Assembly: GCA_002286855.1 (NCBI GenBank)
Contig: NRSV01000046.1
Coordinates: forward strand, 62,001-126,000
Source of the DNA: Bipolaris cookei
Taxonomy: Eukaryota; Ascomycota; Dothideomycetes; Pleosporales; Pleosporaceae
DNA length: 64,000 nucleotides
Reading direction: 5' to 3'
Positions 31,973 through 42,397 of the stretch are shown here, one piece after another (the stretch's first letter is position 1; every line of letters starts with the position of its first letter). A program made the translations under genes and the position numbers. Below the pieces are notes generated by a model. It had not been told where the DNA came from. It saw only the letters and a program-made list of their open reading frames with translations, and ran no database searches.

Positions 31973-32946
31973 ATGATGATTGCAGAGATAAATGATAATA
32001 CCGGGGAGCCTGGGGTTCAAGAAGATGACGTGCCTGTGTACGCCATACGCGAGGTACCCATTACTGCGCAGAGGAAACCATGGTTTGACATTAACGACTC
32101 CAAATTCTCGCATCCAGGTAAGATTTTCTGACGCGACTCAACCTAACCTGCTACTTTGCTCATCGCCAAATACACACAGCGGTAGCACGCGCGAACCTTG
32201 CACCTTCACTGGATACGCCCCAAGGAAGCACGCAAGACAACTGGGCTGAGAACCACTCTCATCAAACTGTACTGCAACAACACTGCGACTTCTTTGACCG
32301 TGACAGCGATGGCGTTCTTTGGCCACAAGACACATACATTGGTTTCTATCGCCTGGGCTTCGGGATTCTCTTCTCCGCTTTTGCGGTTCTGGTCATTCAC
32401 ATCAACTTCTCGTATCCAACATCTCCAAGGTGGTTGCCAGACCCCTATTTTCGCCTATTCCTAAAGAATGTGCATAGAGCAAGACATGGAAGTGACACTG
32501 GGACCTTTGATACAGAGGGAAGATTCCTCCCAGCCAAGTTTGAAGAAATCTTTGCCAAGTACGCGGATGGAAGGGATTACCTGACAATCCGGGATTTGAA
32601 GAACACTTTGATGGGTCAAAGAAACATCAATGATCCGATTGGCTGGTGTGGTTTCATTTTCGAGTGTGAGTACTCGACAGTTCTGGGCTGGTAGGGAGAG
32701 ACCAAAACGCGCTAACAAATGATAACGCTAGGGACCGCGACGTATCTGATGCTTTGGCCTGAAGATGGCCGGATGATGAAAGTTTGTAGCCCTCCTAGGA
32801 GAACCCACACTTGGTATTCTATGTCGACTAACTGTTTAAAGGAGGATATCCGCGCCGTATACGACGGCAGCATATTTCATCGAATCGCAGACAAGCGCGA
32901 AAGAAGACTGCAGCAGCAAGAGCAGCAAAAGAGGCAAAAAGGCTAA
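31973..32946 (+). CDS. Caleosin-family peroxygenase
   Basis: Exons 31973-32117, 32180-32665, 32732-32781 and 32842-32946 join to 261 residues, all junctions in phase. Caleosins are Ca2+-binding haem peroxygenases of lipid droplets and membranes that oxidise fatty acids with hydroperoxides. Visible features are one EF-hand (loop DRDSDGVLWPQD, residues 88-99) preceded by a haem-type His (LQQHCDFFD, His83), a hydrophobic membrane-dipping segment (about 104-125) with a proline knot (PTSPRWLPDP), and the second conserved His region (NVHRARHGSD, followed by FDTEGRF). The C-terminus is a Gln/Lys/Arg-rich tail. Lesion-free in an otherwise decayed neighbourhood. In related fungi caleosins accompany lipid storage or secondary metabolism; here the neighbours only hint at that. 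Confidence 0.9.
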
Positions 32947-33934
32947 TAATTGGCAGCCTTGTCGTCACCTGCCCCTGCCAGCAATGTTACTTGGTTCAAA
33001 GTTTCGGACGCTAGTAAGTTAACCTACGTACCTAATTCACGGCCGAGCGGCCTTTTGTCCGTTGCCATTACCACTCTAGGTGTACATACTTTTCAGATGC
33101 TGCAGCTTGCCGAAATGGTTATGTAATCCAATATATGCATGCAAAACAGCAATAGGAATTACTACCGTTGAACTTGTCGTGGTCAAAGTGGGCGATCGTG
33201 ATTGTGGCACGGTGGCTGAAAGCTCGGTCCGTGGAAGACTGGGTAGTACGGCGAATTCCGGCTATTAGGTATCGACCCCACATTGTGGTACCGGCAGCTT
33301 GACAAGCCACATAACTACTCCATAGCAGACTGGCGACTCATACATACGTAAGCTTCACTCCACCGGAACCACTTCCCGCTGCCTGGCCGTGTCTCCTATT
33401 ACTGCGAGTGTATCCTGAGTCGTGTGGCGAGTAGGTGCGCAGCCATGTTAACAACTGCCGTCCAAAGGACAAGAACCGAATTAATTGGCATACGAGGTTG
33501 GCATTCTGGACCAAAGACGCCAATTTTTTTCTCCAACGGAGCTTCTATACGAGGTTACGTGCAGAAAGATCGACGACACGTGGACTTGTCATACTAGCGC
33601 TGATCTCCCACGAGGATCTCGGTGATATTATTCTGAATGATCTGCGCTACCCTTTGGGTGGCCGAACCATAGAACCGTGATGTGCGTGCATATGCGTTTC
33701 AGTGTACGTCGATCACCACAGTCAGCACTCAGATGATTTGCATTGAGCAAAAGAGCTGCTTGAATGCAAAGGTTGGTCGCGATAAGGTTTGGGCAACTTG
33801 TAGTTACAACCTTCGATGCACGGCGATACAGAGCACATCCGATCATGCGAAATTGTGCAAAATGGTAGGGAATGCCGCCTTTAATTCAAACTATTATTGT
33901 AACATAAGATGGATACGTACGGCGTATCTCGGCA
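32947..33934. other. Intergenic, no supported gene
   Basis: Short frames on both strands have no domain or splice support. It lies between the 3' ends of the caleosin and the CFEM receptor. Confidence 0.45.
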
Positions 33935-35443
33935 CTACGGCCTCTGTGGCGCCTTGTGGCTTACCAGGCTCGCTTCGTCTGTATCATCTCGGCTACTGCT
34001 ATGCTTCACATTATACGACGTCTGGACTCTAATGCCCTCCTCAACTTTGTCGTCAAAGGATGCAGTTCGCGGGCTCGATACAGCAGTGTTGACGTTGTAT
34101 GATTTGCTTTTCTGTTGACCGATGCTCCGCAGCTCATTGCCGCTTCCGTAGTTGTAGTATTGGCGACTGCGTGCCGAGGAGCCACCGAGGATCGGGAAGA
34201 GTTTGACTAGGAGGAGGCGAAGTGTTGGAAGGCATGCGCTGCGACCATATGTTAACAAAAAATGCAATAAAAACATGTGGCTCGGACAGAATTAACTTAC
34301 CACATTATTCCAACGCATATCTCGACCGTACTCCATACTGAGACGTCGTAGAACTCCCAGCTAACGTTTGATGACGCGGCGAAATGCACTAAGGCCTGCA
34401 GGCGCAGAATGCTAACGACTGTAACGAAGGTGCCAACGCAAAACATTAGTGCTACACCGACCTTCTTTTTCCAATGCAGCTTCAGGCCCCAAAGCTGCCA
34501 GAGAGGTACCCCTAGGATCCAAAAATCCAAGCCAATTGAGATGGCAGCGTTTGATGCAGTAATTGCGTTGATCTTGAGACATGTACCTTCGTGCATGCCG
34601 TCCCATTTCAACCAGAAGTAGTGGATCGGCCGGCATTGGAAGATCGCCACAATGATGAAAGCGAGGCCCCAGAGTACGACGAAAATTACGGTGCCCCATA
34701 GCAGGCGCTGGACTTCTTTGCTGGGGAATACGCGGATATAGAAGAACAGCAGGGTGAGCTTCAGTAACGTGAGTTGGGTGAAGTATAGCCATGCCATGAT
34801 GTAAAAGTACCGCAGCATGTTGGTGATTTGTGTGGGAGTTAAGGTCCAGAGATCCTGACCAAGTCCGTTCTTGACAGTGCCGTATACCGTGATGAAGGCG
34901 CTGGGTATGGCGGCTATCAGTGTCGCAAGGACGCACCAGTCGTCGTAGCCAAAGTCCAGTCTCGACATGGTGGCCTTGAAGGCGAATCGAATGATAACAA
35001 AGGCAGATGCTATGCATAACATGGTGTTTGACAAGACCACATATTTGTCGCCGCGATCGCGTACTGGCGCCCCGCAGTTGGTAAGGCTGATATTGCGTGT
35101 AACTTTATACAAATCAGCCTTTTTTGCTTTTTCTCAACGGGAGTGGATCCAAAATACCCAAGGCCTCAGGAACGGTGCAGGCAGTGCTCACGCACAGAGT
35201 TACGTTTTGCTTGAAAATTTTATTTGTGCAAATGCAAGCCTGGTCAAAGGGAGAGCAAGTATTGGTCTCAAATGCGCTCCCGAGACAGAGTAGCTGTAGT
35301 AGTCAGCAAAAGTCGAGATATGAGAAACGAGCGTTGCTTACAGCGCATGCGGGGAGGTCTGATGTGGCAGTCTGCTGTGCCGTGGTTACCATTGAGATGG
35401 CAGCAAAGCACAGCAGAAAGTAGTTGCGGAGAGAAGCCTTCAT
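33935..35443 (-). CDS. CFEM-domain PTH11-type seven-helix receptor
   Basis: Exons, in gene order, 35342-35443, 35158-35293, 34301-35102 and 33935-34238 give 447 residues; introns are 48, 55 and 62 bp with GTAAGC, GTATTT and GTAAGT donors. The signal peptide (MKASLRNYFLLCFAAISMVT) is followed by a CFEM domain with eight Cys (PACALLCLG, CSPFDQACICTN, LCVSTACTVPEAL and TNCGAP). Seven membrane spans of the fungal rhodopsin-like type follow (FGYDDWCVLATLI, LRYFYIMAWLYFTQLTLLKL, FQCRPIHYFW, SIGLDFWILGVPLWQLWGL) and then a ~100-residue Ser-rich cytosolic tail. Proteins of this class act as surface receptors and include Magnaporthe Pth11, needed for host-surface sensing. Intact. Confidence 0.92.
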
Positions 35444-36551
35444 GTTGATGTTGCTACTAGACCTGACTGGTCAGAGGACAAGTACATGGAGGTTGAATTC
35501 TGTACAAGTAGCTGGTATACGAAAAACTGCAAAAAGGTCACGAGTGAATCAACGGCGGCAAAGGTAATGCTATTTAACCCACGACTCGAAACGGAAGGTG
35601 TTCTTGGGGTATGATGTGCACAGGGGTTCCATTCTACAAACAGTTCATGACTGAAACCCACGAGTCGTGGCGTTGCCCGTCATCGGTATGAACTGCCGGG
35701 TACAGGAGCATAGCCGACCATAGTACTTTCGATAGCGCAAACTTTGTAAGAAGCCGCTGTCGCATAGTCTCTTGGAATCTGCATGTACTAAGAGTAGAAC
35801 AGAATCCATGTTCATAAAGGGGTCTTTTCGTGCCCCAGCCGTCCCAGCGACACGTGGGGAATGATTTGGCGTGTCAGGCGAACGCCACACACGCTAACCG
35901 AAAGCCAATTGTAAAGTCCCAACCGATTTGCCCCACTTGCTAGGGTTTCAACAACGATGGACGTTGGGGTTTAAGAGAAATAATCAAAAGAGGTATAACA
36001 GCTATAGCGCAACAACAGATGGTGAATGAGAATGTGGGGTTGCCCAGTGGCACCATTATCGTTCTTCTTATCTTCCACATCCACTCAGATACATACGGAG
36101 TCCCCATAGTTTGACCACTCCTAATCCTACGTAGCAAGACTTCCCTCGGTAAAGGATCCACATCCCAGCGCAAACCCACCCGGTTAAATCCCTCCATTGA
36201 TCTGTCGACCCACCATGCCCTGCAGAAGGTCGACGTGCCGTACCTGCGGCTATCAATTGCCGCTTGAGGTTTTCGCCGGCATCCAGCCCAGTGCAAGGCT
36301 GCTGCCTTGCCACGGCATCAACGTGTGGATACACTGCGCCGGGTGGACACTACCGGCGCTGCATTCCTACACGAGGCGACGGATGGTCGCTAAATTGTCT
36401 TTTTCGAGCTGGTCTCCGAAGTAAGGATGATGGTTTCGAAGCAGTGCGAAATGAACGTTCAGGCAAGCAATTAGTATATATGAAGGGCTTGCAACATGTT
36501 CCTTTGAATCTACCACTTCTACTATCCAATACTTTTTTCTTTCACTGCAGG
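35444..36551. other. Intergenic between divergent receptor and oxidase genes
   Basis: No supported gene. The ~1.1 kb carries both promoters of divergent genes (receptor minus, oxidase plus), an arrangement that would permit shared regulation. Confidence 0.45.
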
Positions 36552-38369
36552 ATGAGGTTCGTCGAGAATACACTGCTCGTTGGGGCGTTACAATTTGCTC
36601 GTCTTGCAGACGCTGCTACTACGGACTGCTACCGTCTGCCAAGTGATGCCGATTGGCCAACCACTGAAGCATGGTCGATCCTAAACTCAACTGTCAACGG
36701 CAAGCTTGTAGCTACTGTTCCTATCGGCTCGCCATGTCACGATCCAACATACGATGCCGACGCTTGCAGCGCACTGAAGTCACAATGGCTCAACCCTCTT
36801 ACACAGTAAGTACAGGAGTTGTGTACGTTCACATTCTTTTGGATATGATTTTGATACGTCTTGGCAGTACCCCGTCCTCGCATTCGGTTATGCAGTCCTA
36901 CTTCGCCAATCAGAGCTGCGATCCATTCTCCGATAGGAGCATCCCTTGCACTCTTGGCAACTATGTTTCATATTCTGTCAAAGCCACTGAGGCAAAGGAT
37001 GTCGTATCTGCTCTCAAGTTTGCCAAGGATGAGAACATTCGTGTTGTTGTTCGCAACACTGGGCATGACTTCCTTGGTCGCTCCACTGGAGCCGGCGCTC
37101 TTGCTATCTGGACGCAAAGTCTAAAGAGCATTACTTTTGGTGACTGGTCGGATAAGTACTACACTGGCCCATCTGTCACTGTTGGTGCAGGAGTTATGGG
37201 CAATGAGTTGCTAGAGGCGGCACACAAGCAGAATATGAGTGTTGTGTCTGGTGAATGCGCCACTGTTGGTCTGGCCGGTGGATTCACCCAAGGTGGTGGT
37301 CATAGTGTTCTCAGCACTGCCTTTGGTCTTGGTGCTGACCAGACCTTGTCTTTCAACGTGAGAAACTCTGTGTTATGAACAATGAAAAGAATCACTAACA
37401 ATGTGTTTCCAGGTTGTTACTGCTGAAGGCAAGATTCTCACTGCTTCAGCCACAGAAAATTCTGATCTCTACTGGGCTCTCAGCGGAGGCGGTGGTGGCA
37501 CATATGCTGTTGTGCTTTCAATGACCGTGAAGGCATACCCATCCAAGAAAGTTGGAGGTGCTGCTATGCAACTCCTGGCATCATCTACCACCCCTGAGAA
37601 GTTCGCCGCAGCAATCTCCAAGCTTATCGAGCTCCTTCCAGGAATGGTTGATGCGGGTGCCATGGTGGTTTTCTTGCTTTCCACCCAGTACATTGTCCTC
37701 AAGCCCGTCACTGTTTGGGACTCGACATCCGCGTATGTCAAGGATACTGTGCTTGCGCCTTTTGCAAAGGCTCTTACAGAACTTGGCATTACGCCACCAA
37801 TTGTCTACAGTGAACTCTCTTACCGCGATCACTACGACCGCTACATGGGTCCTCTCCCACGCGGAGCATATGAGGTCAACAGGTACCAGTTTGGCGGTCG
37901 TCTCATTCCCCGCAATGTTGTGGAGAACAACACTGCGGACCTTGTCAAAGTTTATCAAGAGCTCATTGCAGAGGGTGTCTTGCTTGCTGGTAGCACAGCC
38001 AACTACAAGAAGCCCGCTGGAGCCCCCCCAAACAGTGTATTCCCGGCATGGAGAAATGCATTGATTCAGCAACAACTCATCACAAACTGGAACTCCACCG
38101 CTCCTTGGGCCACCATGGAGGCCGACCAGCAGAAGATGACTACCAAGCTCATGCCCAAGCTCGAAGCCGTTACTCCAGGCAGTGGCGCATACCTGAATGA
38201 GGCTGATTTCCAGCAGCCCAACTGGCAAAATACATTCTTTGGTATCAACTACAACAAGCTGAAGGCTATCAAGGCCAAATACGACCCCAGGGGTGTTTTC
38301 TACATCCTGAAGGGTGTTGGTAGCGAGGCATGGGAAGTCAGCACAGGTGGTCGCATGTGCCATGCTTAA
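36552..38369 (+). CDS. Secreted FAD-linked oxidase (berberine-bridge / BBE type)
   Basis: Exons 36552-36805, 36868-37357 and 37413-38369 give 566 residues with a signal peptide (residues 1-21, cleavage near ADA-A). The FAD-binding PCMH domain has both covalent flavin sites of bicovalent BBE enzymes: His151 in VVRNTGHDFLGRSTGAG and Cys215 in SGECATVGLAGGFTQGGG. The C-terminal BBE segment is clear (NWQNTFFGINYNKLKAIKAK, then YDPRGVFYI). Such enzymes oxidise sugars, alcohols or alkaloid and polyketide intermediates outside the cell or in secretory compartments. It shares a promoter region with the CFEM receptor. Often found in fungal secondary-metabolite clusters, but no backbone synthase is present here. 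Confidence 0.93.
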
Positions 38370-38668
38370 AAAGTGAAATTTATTCCTAGAACCTTCTTCT
38401 GTATATACTATGTTATCTCAGACCTTTTTTAATTTATAAGTGTATAAGAATTCTAGAAATTATTTTTCTTAATGTTATTTACATGGTAGCCTGTACGAAT
38501 TGTTTGAGGGACCAACGCGATCGGTTCATATTATAAGCTATGGTTTGTAGCTTGATGCGACACAACTGATGATATTGCTGTTAGGTGGAACACAATGTTG
38601 GGCGCTGATCGACTGTTTGCGCTTCCAGAGGACCTCGGATGCGTAGGTTTGGTGTGCGTCCGTGCATA

Positions 38669-38696
38669 TTATTATTATTGTTGTTGTTCCATTATA
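38669..38696 (-). mobile_element. LINE/SINE-type (TAA)n tail, downstream half
   Basis: On the minus strand the sequence reads TATAATGGAACAACAACAAT, then (AAT)n: the 3' tail end of the block that continues at 40725. It was split by insertion of the pogo element at TA. Confidence 0.65.
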
Positions 38697-38776
38697 ACGT
38701 AAAGCACCACCGAGCCGGACACACCACCGAGCCGGACACTTTTTCTTGGCATCGCGAACATCACTTGCAAAGTAAC

Positions 38777-40641
38777 ATGTCCCAACTACGTAAAGATACA
38801 TTAACTCAGAGAGAAGGCAGAATTACTCTTGCTATTCAGGCCTATCGTACGGGCCAGTTTAAGAGCATTCGACGCGCTGCTGCTGTCTACAACGTTCCTT
38901 TTCAGCGGCTTTCTGATCGGCTTAACAAAATCACTTTTCGACCCCAGATATCTCCAAACTGCCGCAAACTAACTATAATTGAAGAGCAAACAATTGTACG
39001 ATATATTCTTGATCTAGACTCACGAGGATTTGCTCCCCGACTGTGTGAGGTAGCGGATATGGCAGAGAAACTACTGCGCGTACGAGATGGCCAACCTTTA
39101 GGCAAGAACTGGGCAGAGCGATTTGTATCGCGTTCGGACGAGCTTAAAACAGCTTTCAATCGAGCAAAGGACCGCCAGAGAATACAGCAGGAAGATCCAG
39201 AGGTTATTAACGCGTGGTTTGAGCTTGTACGAGNNNNNNNNNNNNNNNNNNNNNNNNNNNNNNNNNNNNNNNNNNNNNNNNNNNNNNNNNNNNNNNNNNN
39301 NNNNNNNNNNNNNNNNNNNNNNNNNNNNNNNNNNNNNNNNNNNNNNNNNNNNNNNNNNNNNNNNNNNNNNNNNNNNNNNNNNNNNNNNNNNNNNNNNNNN
39401 NNNNNNNNNNNNNNNNNNNNNNNNNNNNNNNNNNNNNNNNNNNNNNNNNNNNNNNNNNNNNNNNNNNNNNNNNNNNNNNNNNNNNNNNNNNNNNNNNNNN
39501 NNNNNNNNNNNNNNNNNNNNNNNNNNNNNNNNNNNNNNNNNNNNNNNNNNNNNNNNNNNNNNNNNNNNNNNNNNNNNNNNNNNNNNNNNNNNNNNNNNNN
39601 NNNNNNNNNNNNNNNNNNNNNNNNNNNNNNNNNNNNNNNNNNNNNNNNNNNNNNNNNNNNNNNNNNNNNNNNNNNNNNNNNNNNNNNNNNNNNNNNNNNN
39701 NNNNNNNNNNNNNNNNNNNNNNNNNNNNNNNNNNNNNNNNNNNNNNNNNNNNNNNNNNNNNNNNNNNNNNNNNNNNNNNNNNNNNNNNNNNNNNNNNNNN
39801 NNNNNNNNNNNNNNNNNNNNNNNNNNNNNNNNNNNNNNNNNNNNNNNNNNNNNNNNNNNNNNNNNNNNNNNNNNNNNNNNNNNNNNNNNNNNNNNNNNNN
39901 NNNNNNNNNNNNNNNNNNNNNNNNNNNNNNNNNNNNNNNNNNNNNNNNNNNNNNNNNNNNNNNNNNNNNNNNNNNNNNNNNNNNNNNNNNNNNNNNNNNN
40001 NNNNNNNNNNNNNNNNNNNNNNNNNNNNNNNNNNNNNNNNNNNNNNNNNNNNNNNNNNNNNNNNNNNNNNNNNNNNNNNNNNNNNNNNNNNNNNNNNNNN
40101 NNNNNNNNNNNNNNNNNNNNNNNNNNNNNNNNNNNCACCACAAGAAGCTCAGCTAGAAACACCCTGGGAGTCTAAAACCCCTAGCAATTCGTACGAATTT
40201 GGATCACAGTCGAAGCTTGTGAGAGATCCTTTCGTACGATCACCAACTGCTGCACAAGAAGGCTTCTCAAAGCTTATTAAAGGAGCTGAGGAGATGCTAC
40301 ATGAGAATGTGCTTATGAAGGCCCGCATACGAGAGCTTGAAGAGCAATTAGCTGAGGTAACAAAGCGCCGAGGGCGTAAAAGAAAGCGAATTCAGACAGG
40401 CGGGACACTAGACTTTGGTGCAGGAGCATCGCAGGCAGCTGAAAATGCTGCTACTGGTCGTACGGCATCAAAGAAGGCGCGTGGTGGGGGTAGTCAAGAA
40501 AAGGCTCTACCAGGTCAACGGCACTGTGGAACCTGTGGGAGAGTGGGCCATAACGCCCGTACGTGCCAAAAAGATGTAGAAGAAGATTCTCTATCAGATA
40601 CAAGTGAGTTGTATAACGCATCTATAGCTAGTGTAGAGTAA
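38777..40641 (+). CDS. Pogo-type transposase, interrupted by assembly gap
   Basis: The N-terminus from the ATG at 38777 (MSQLRKDTLTQREGRITLAI) holds the helix-turn-helix DNA-binding part, followed by GKNWAERFVSRSDELKTAF, and is open into the N run at 39234. After the gap, the frame beginning at 40138 is open to 40641 and holds the coiled region (GFSKLIKGAEEMLHENVLMK) and a zinc knuckle (CGTCGRVGHNARTC). The DDE core is in the gap. The two halves are not in the same frame with 902 N, so the gap length is an estimate. No lesion in the visible parts. Confidence 0.85.
39234..40135. other. Assembly gap (902 N)
   Basis: Run of N inside the pogo element. Frames reported across it are meaningless. 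A repeat present in several near-identical genomic copies is the usual cause of such a gap. Confidence 1.
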
Positions 40642-40724
40642 TTCGAGTTTTCGTACATGAAGTTCGTGATGCCAAGAAAAAGTGTCCGGCTCGGTGGTGT
40701 GTCCGGCTCGGTGGTGCTTTACGT

Positions 40725-41245
40725 TAGTCTATATGCAGCTCGGGGCTATGTAAGACTTTGGCACAACCGCCATTCAATATTGTTCCCTCTACTTTCTTGT
40801 TCAATGGTTGAGCATTTACTATGGTGCGTTGGTTAGTGCACGACTGTAAGAGGAGAGAGACTACAATCGGTGATCTTCTGCCTCTTCTTAAAATCTTCTC
40901 TATGACCTTGTCCCTTACTATCCTTAACTGCGTACTCTGGAAACCTGAAAAACCTCGTAGATAAAAAAAGGGTTATCGGAGCTTGAACGTAGAGTAGTGT
41001 AGTAGCACCTTATAGCGGATTTTCGTCTCGGTACTATTTTTGTGTAGGCTCGGATATACTACGGCGGCTAGCGTTAAGGTGCAGGAGTTCGATGGAGTTT
41101 TTTTCTGAAGATTCGTTGAGGTAGGGTATGAGTCGTTTGGATGGATGGTAGCCATAAAATGGCGGTGAGGGGAAGAGGATTCGAACCTCCAACCTCTGCG
41201 AACAGAGGTATTCCAGGCGCTCTACCACTGCGCCATCCCCCCTGG
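40725..41245 (-). mobile_element. Retroposon with tRNA-like head and LINE-like 3' end (candidate SINE or chimera)
   Basis: On the minus strand this starts at 41245 with a tRNA-like sequence, continues through ~370 bp of unrelated body, and ends in the GGCTATGT/GACTATAATGG block shared with the LINE (on the plus strand GGGGCTATGTAAGACTTTGG, 40742-40761). The tail continues at 38669-38696 beyond the pogo insertion. The whole unit is flanked by an 11-bp repeat, GTCCGTGCATA (38658-38668 and 41246-41256). T runs in the body would stop RNA polymerase III early, which argues against a classical SINE. Confidence 0.5.
41166..41242 (-). tRNA. tRNA-like sequence with non-canonical anticodon arm (probable pseudo-tRNA)
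   Basis: 77 nt. Acceptor strands GGGGGGA and TCCCCTC pair; T8 is in place; the D arm is GCGC-AGTGGTAGA-GCGC; the T arm GGAGG-TTCGAAT-CCTCT has a perfect B box (GGTTCGAATCC), and the A box (TGGCGCAGTGG) is also perfect. The middle forms a hairpin (ACCTCTG-TTCG-CAGAGGT) that cannot make a 7-nt anticodon loop at the right position, so no anticodon is assigned. TTTT lies ~12 nt downstream. Either a pseudo-tRNA, a tRNA-derived retroposon head, or a pol III gene of unusual form. Confidence 0.55.
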
Positions 41246-41256
41246 GTCCGTGCATA

Positions 41257-42397
41257 CGACGCTACATTAAAAGATCGAATTGAAGCTATGCGCAAATCGA
41301 CCTCCACCCTACAATGAAGATCTTGGTGTTGGCTTTACATGGACAGATATACCTTAGCGATACGATGTCTCATCACCATATATCTTTGTAGATCTAGCCA
41401 AGATGCACATATGGCTTTGCGAGTCTAGCCTCTGCGGAGGAACCTCACTCGGTATAAGATTCCGCGAATACCAGCACAGGCTCATAAAAGAAGCCCTTTT
41501 TGGTATTTCGAATCGAATTTGCGGAGACAGTTAGCTGAACAGTGCAGAATTTTCTTGGAAATCCGTGGGCGACACGCTATCTTGCTTCATTTCTGGTTAA
41601 AGTCTAGTGTCTTCCACGGCGTCCCATTCCTTTTCCTGATAGGAGCACGGGACTTGTCCACATTCTGGATACCTCCTCCCTGAGGACATGGCTCGGTGTT
41701 GTTCCTTGGAAGGTTAAAAAATCGTCCACAGACTGCAAGAGACAATATAAGAGCTGCTCCACCGGATCCGTTGTGGTCTGCTGCACGTTCACGGGATGCT
41801 GAGATAACGTATTGGTGGGAGTTGAGCAAGCGGGTGCTCTAGCAGGCGGAAGCAAGAGCATTGGGGCTTATATTATATTTGGCCATGTTGCAACCCTAGA
41901 CGGTGGGGCAGCGATGTGAGGTGTGTCGGTGCCCAAACCCTTGTTGAGTTTTAAACGAGGTACGTGTGTGATTCGCATCAAAAGCAACTGAAGGACAGTA
42001 ACATAGGCAAGACTATTGGCTGGAAAAACCCTCTAGTAAACCCAGATGCACGAACAGCATACCACATTCGGTTATCACATCTAGGTGCCCCACGTGCCTT
42101 GATGTGGCTTCACTTGTTGCTGACACGTGACATTGCCTGTTTGCTCGTGATTGGCTACGGCACGAGTGCCCTAACCAATCACCGCGCTTCGTATCCCTAG
42201 ATCCTCTCCTTCCATACCCAGTATTATCTGGACCAAATGCATATATGCTTGATGATTTCACGGCTGAACCTGGCCGTTGCTACAGACACGCATTCTACCC
42301 TAGCTTCCTGTCTCCTCAGCTCCAGCATCAACTGAGCCTGTCCAGCGACATGCTGCCATCTCTCCTCCAGTAGCGCTCCATCCAAGCTCTTAAACCT
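41257..42397. other. Intergenic, no supported gene
   Basis: No domain in any frame. Upstream region of the broken regulator gene. Confidence 0.4.

Larger units (their letters stand above)
38697..40724 (+). mobile_element. Pogo/Fot1-type transposon with 63-bp terminal inverted repeats (gapped)
   Basis: Flanked by TA (38695-38696 and 40725-40726). The terminal repeats 38697-38759 and 40662-40724 are inverted copies with one mismatch in 63 bp, starting ACGTAAAGCACCACCGAGCC. Each holds a direct duplication of CACCACCGAGCCGGACA, a probable double transposase site. Size is nominally 2028 bp, including a 902-bp N gap. The near-identity of the ends indicates a recent insertion. The termini ACGT and TA duplication are shared with the element at 45749. 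Confidence 0.93.

Noticed and set aside
37581..38363. 260-codon minus-strand ORF
   Set aside because: Exact antisense shadow of the FAD oxidase exon, which has clear domain and splice evidence.
38639..40175. Four long open frames on both strands across 38.6-40.2 kb
   Set aside because: They are open only because they run through the N gap; only the transposase parts on either side of the gap are supported.
41166..41242. Ordinary tRNA gene
   Set aside because: The anticodon arm cannot be folded with a 7-nt loop, so no amino acid was assigned and it is reported as tRNA-like.
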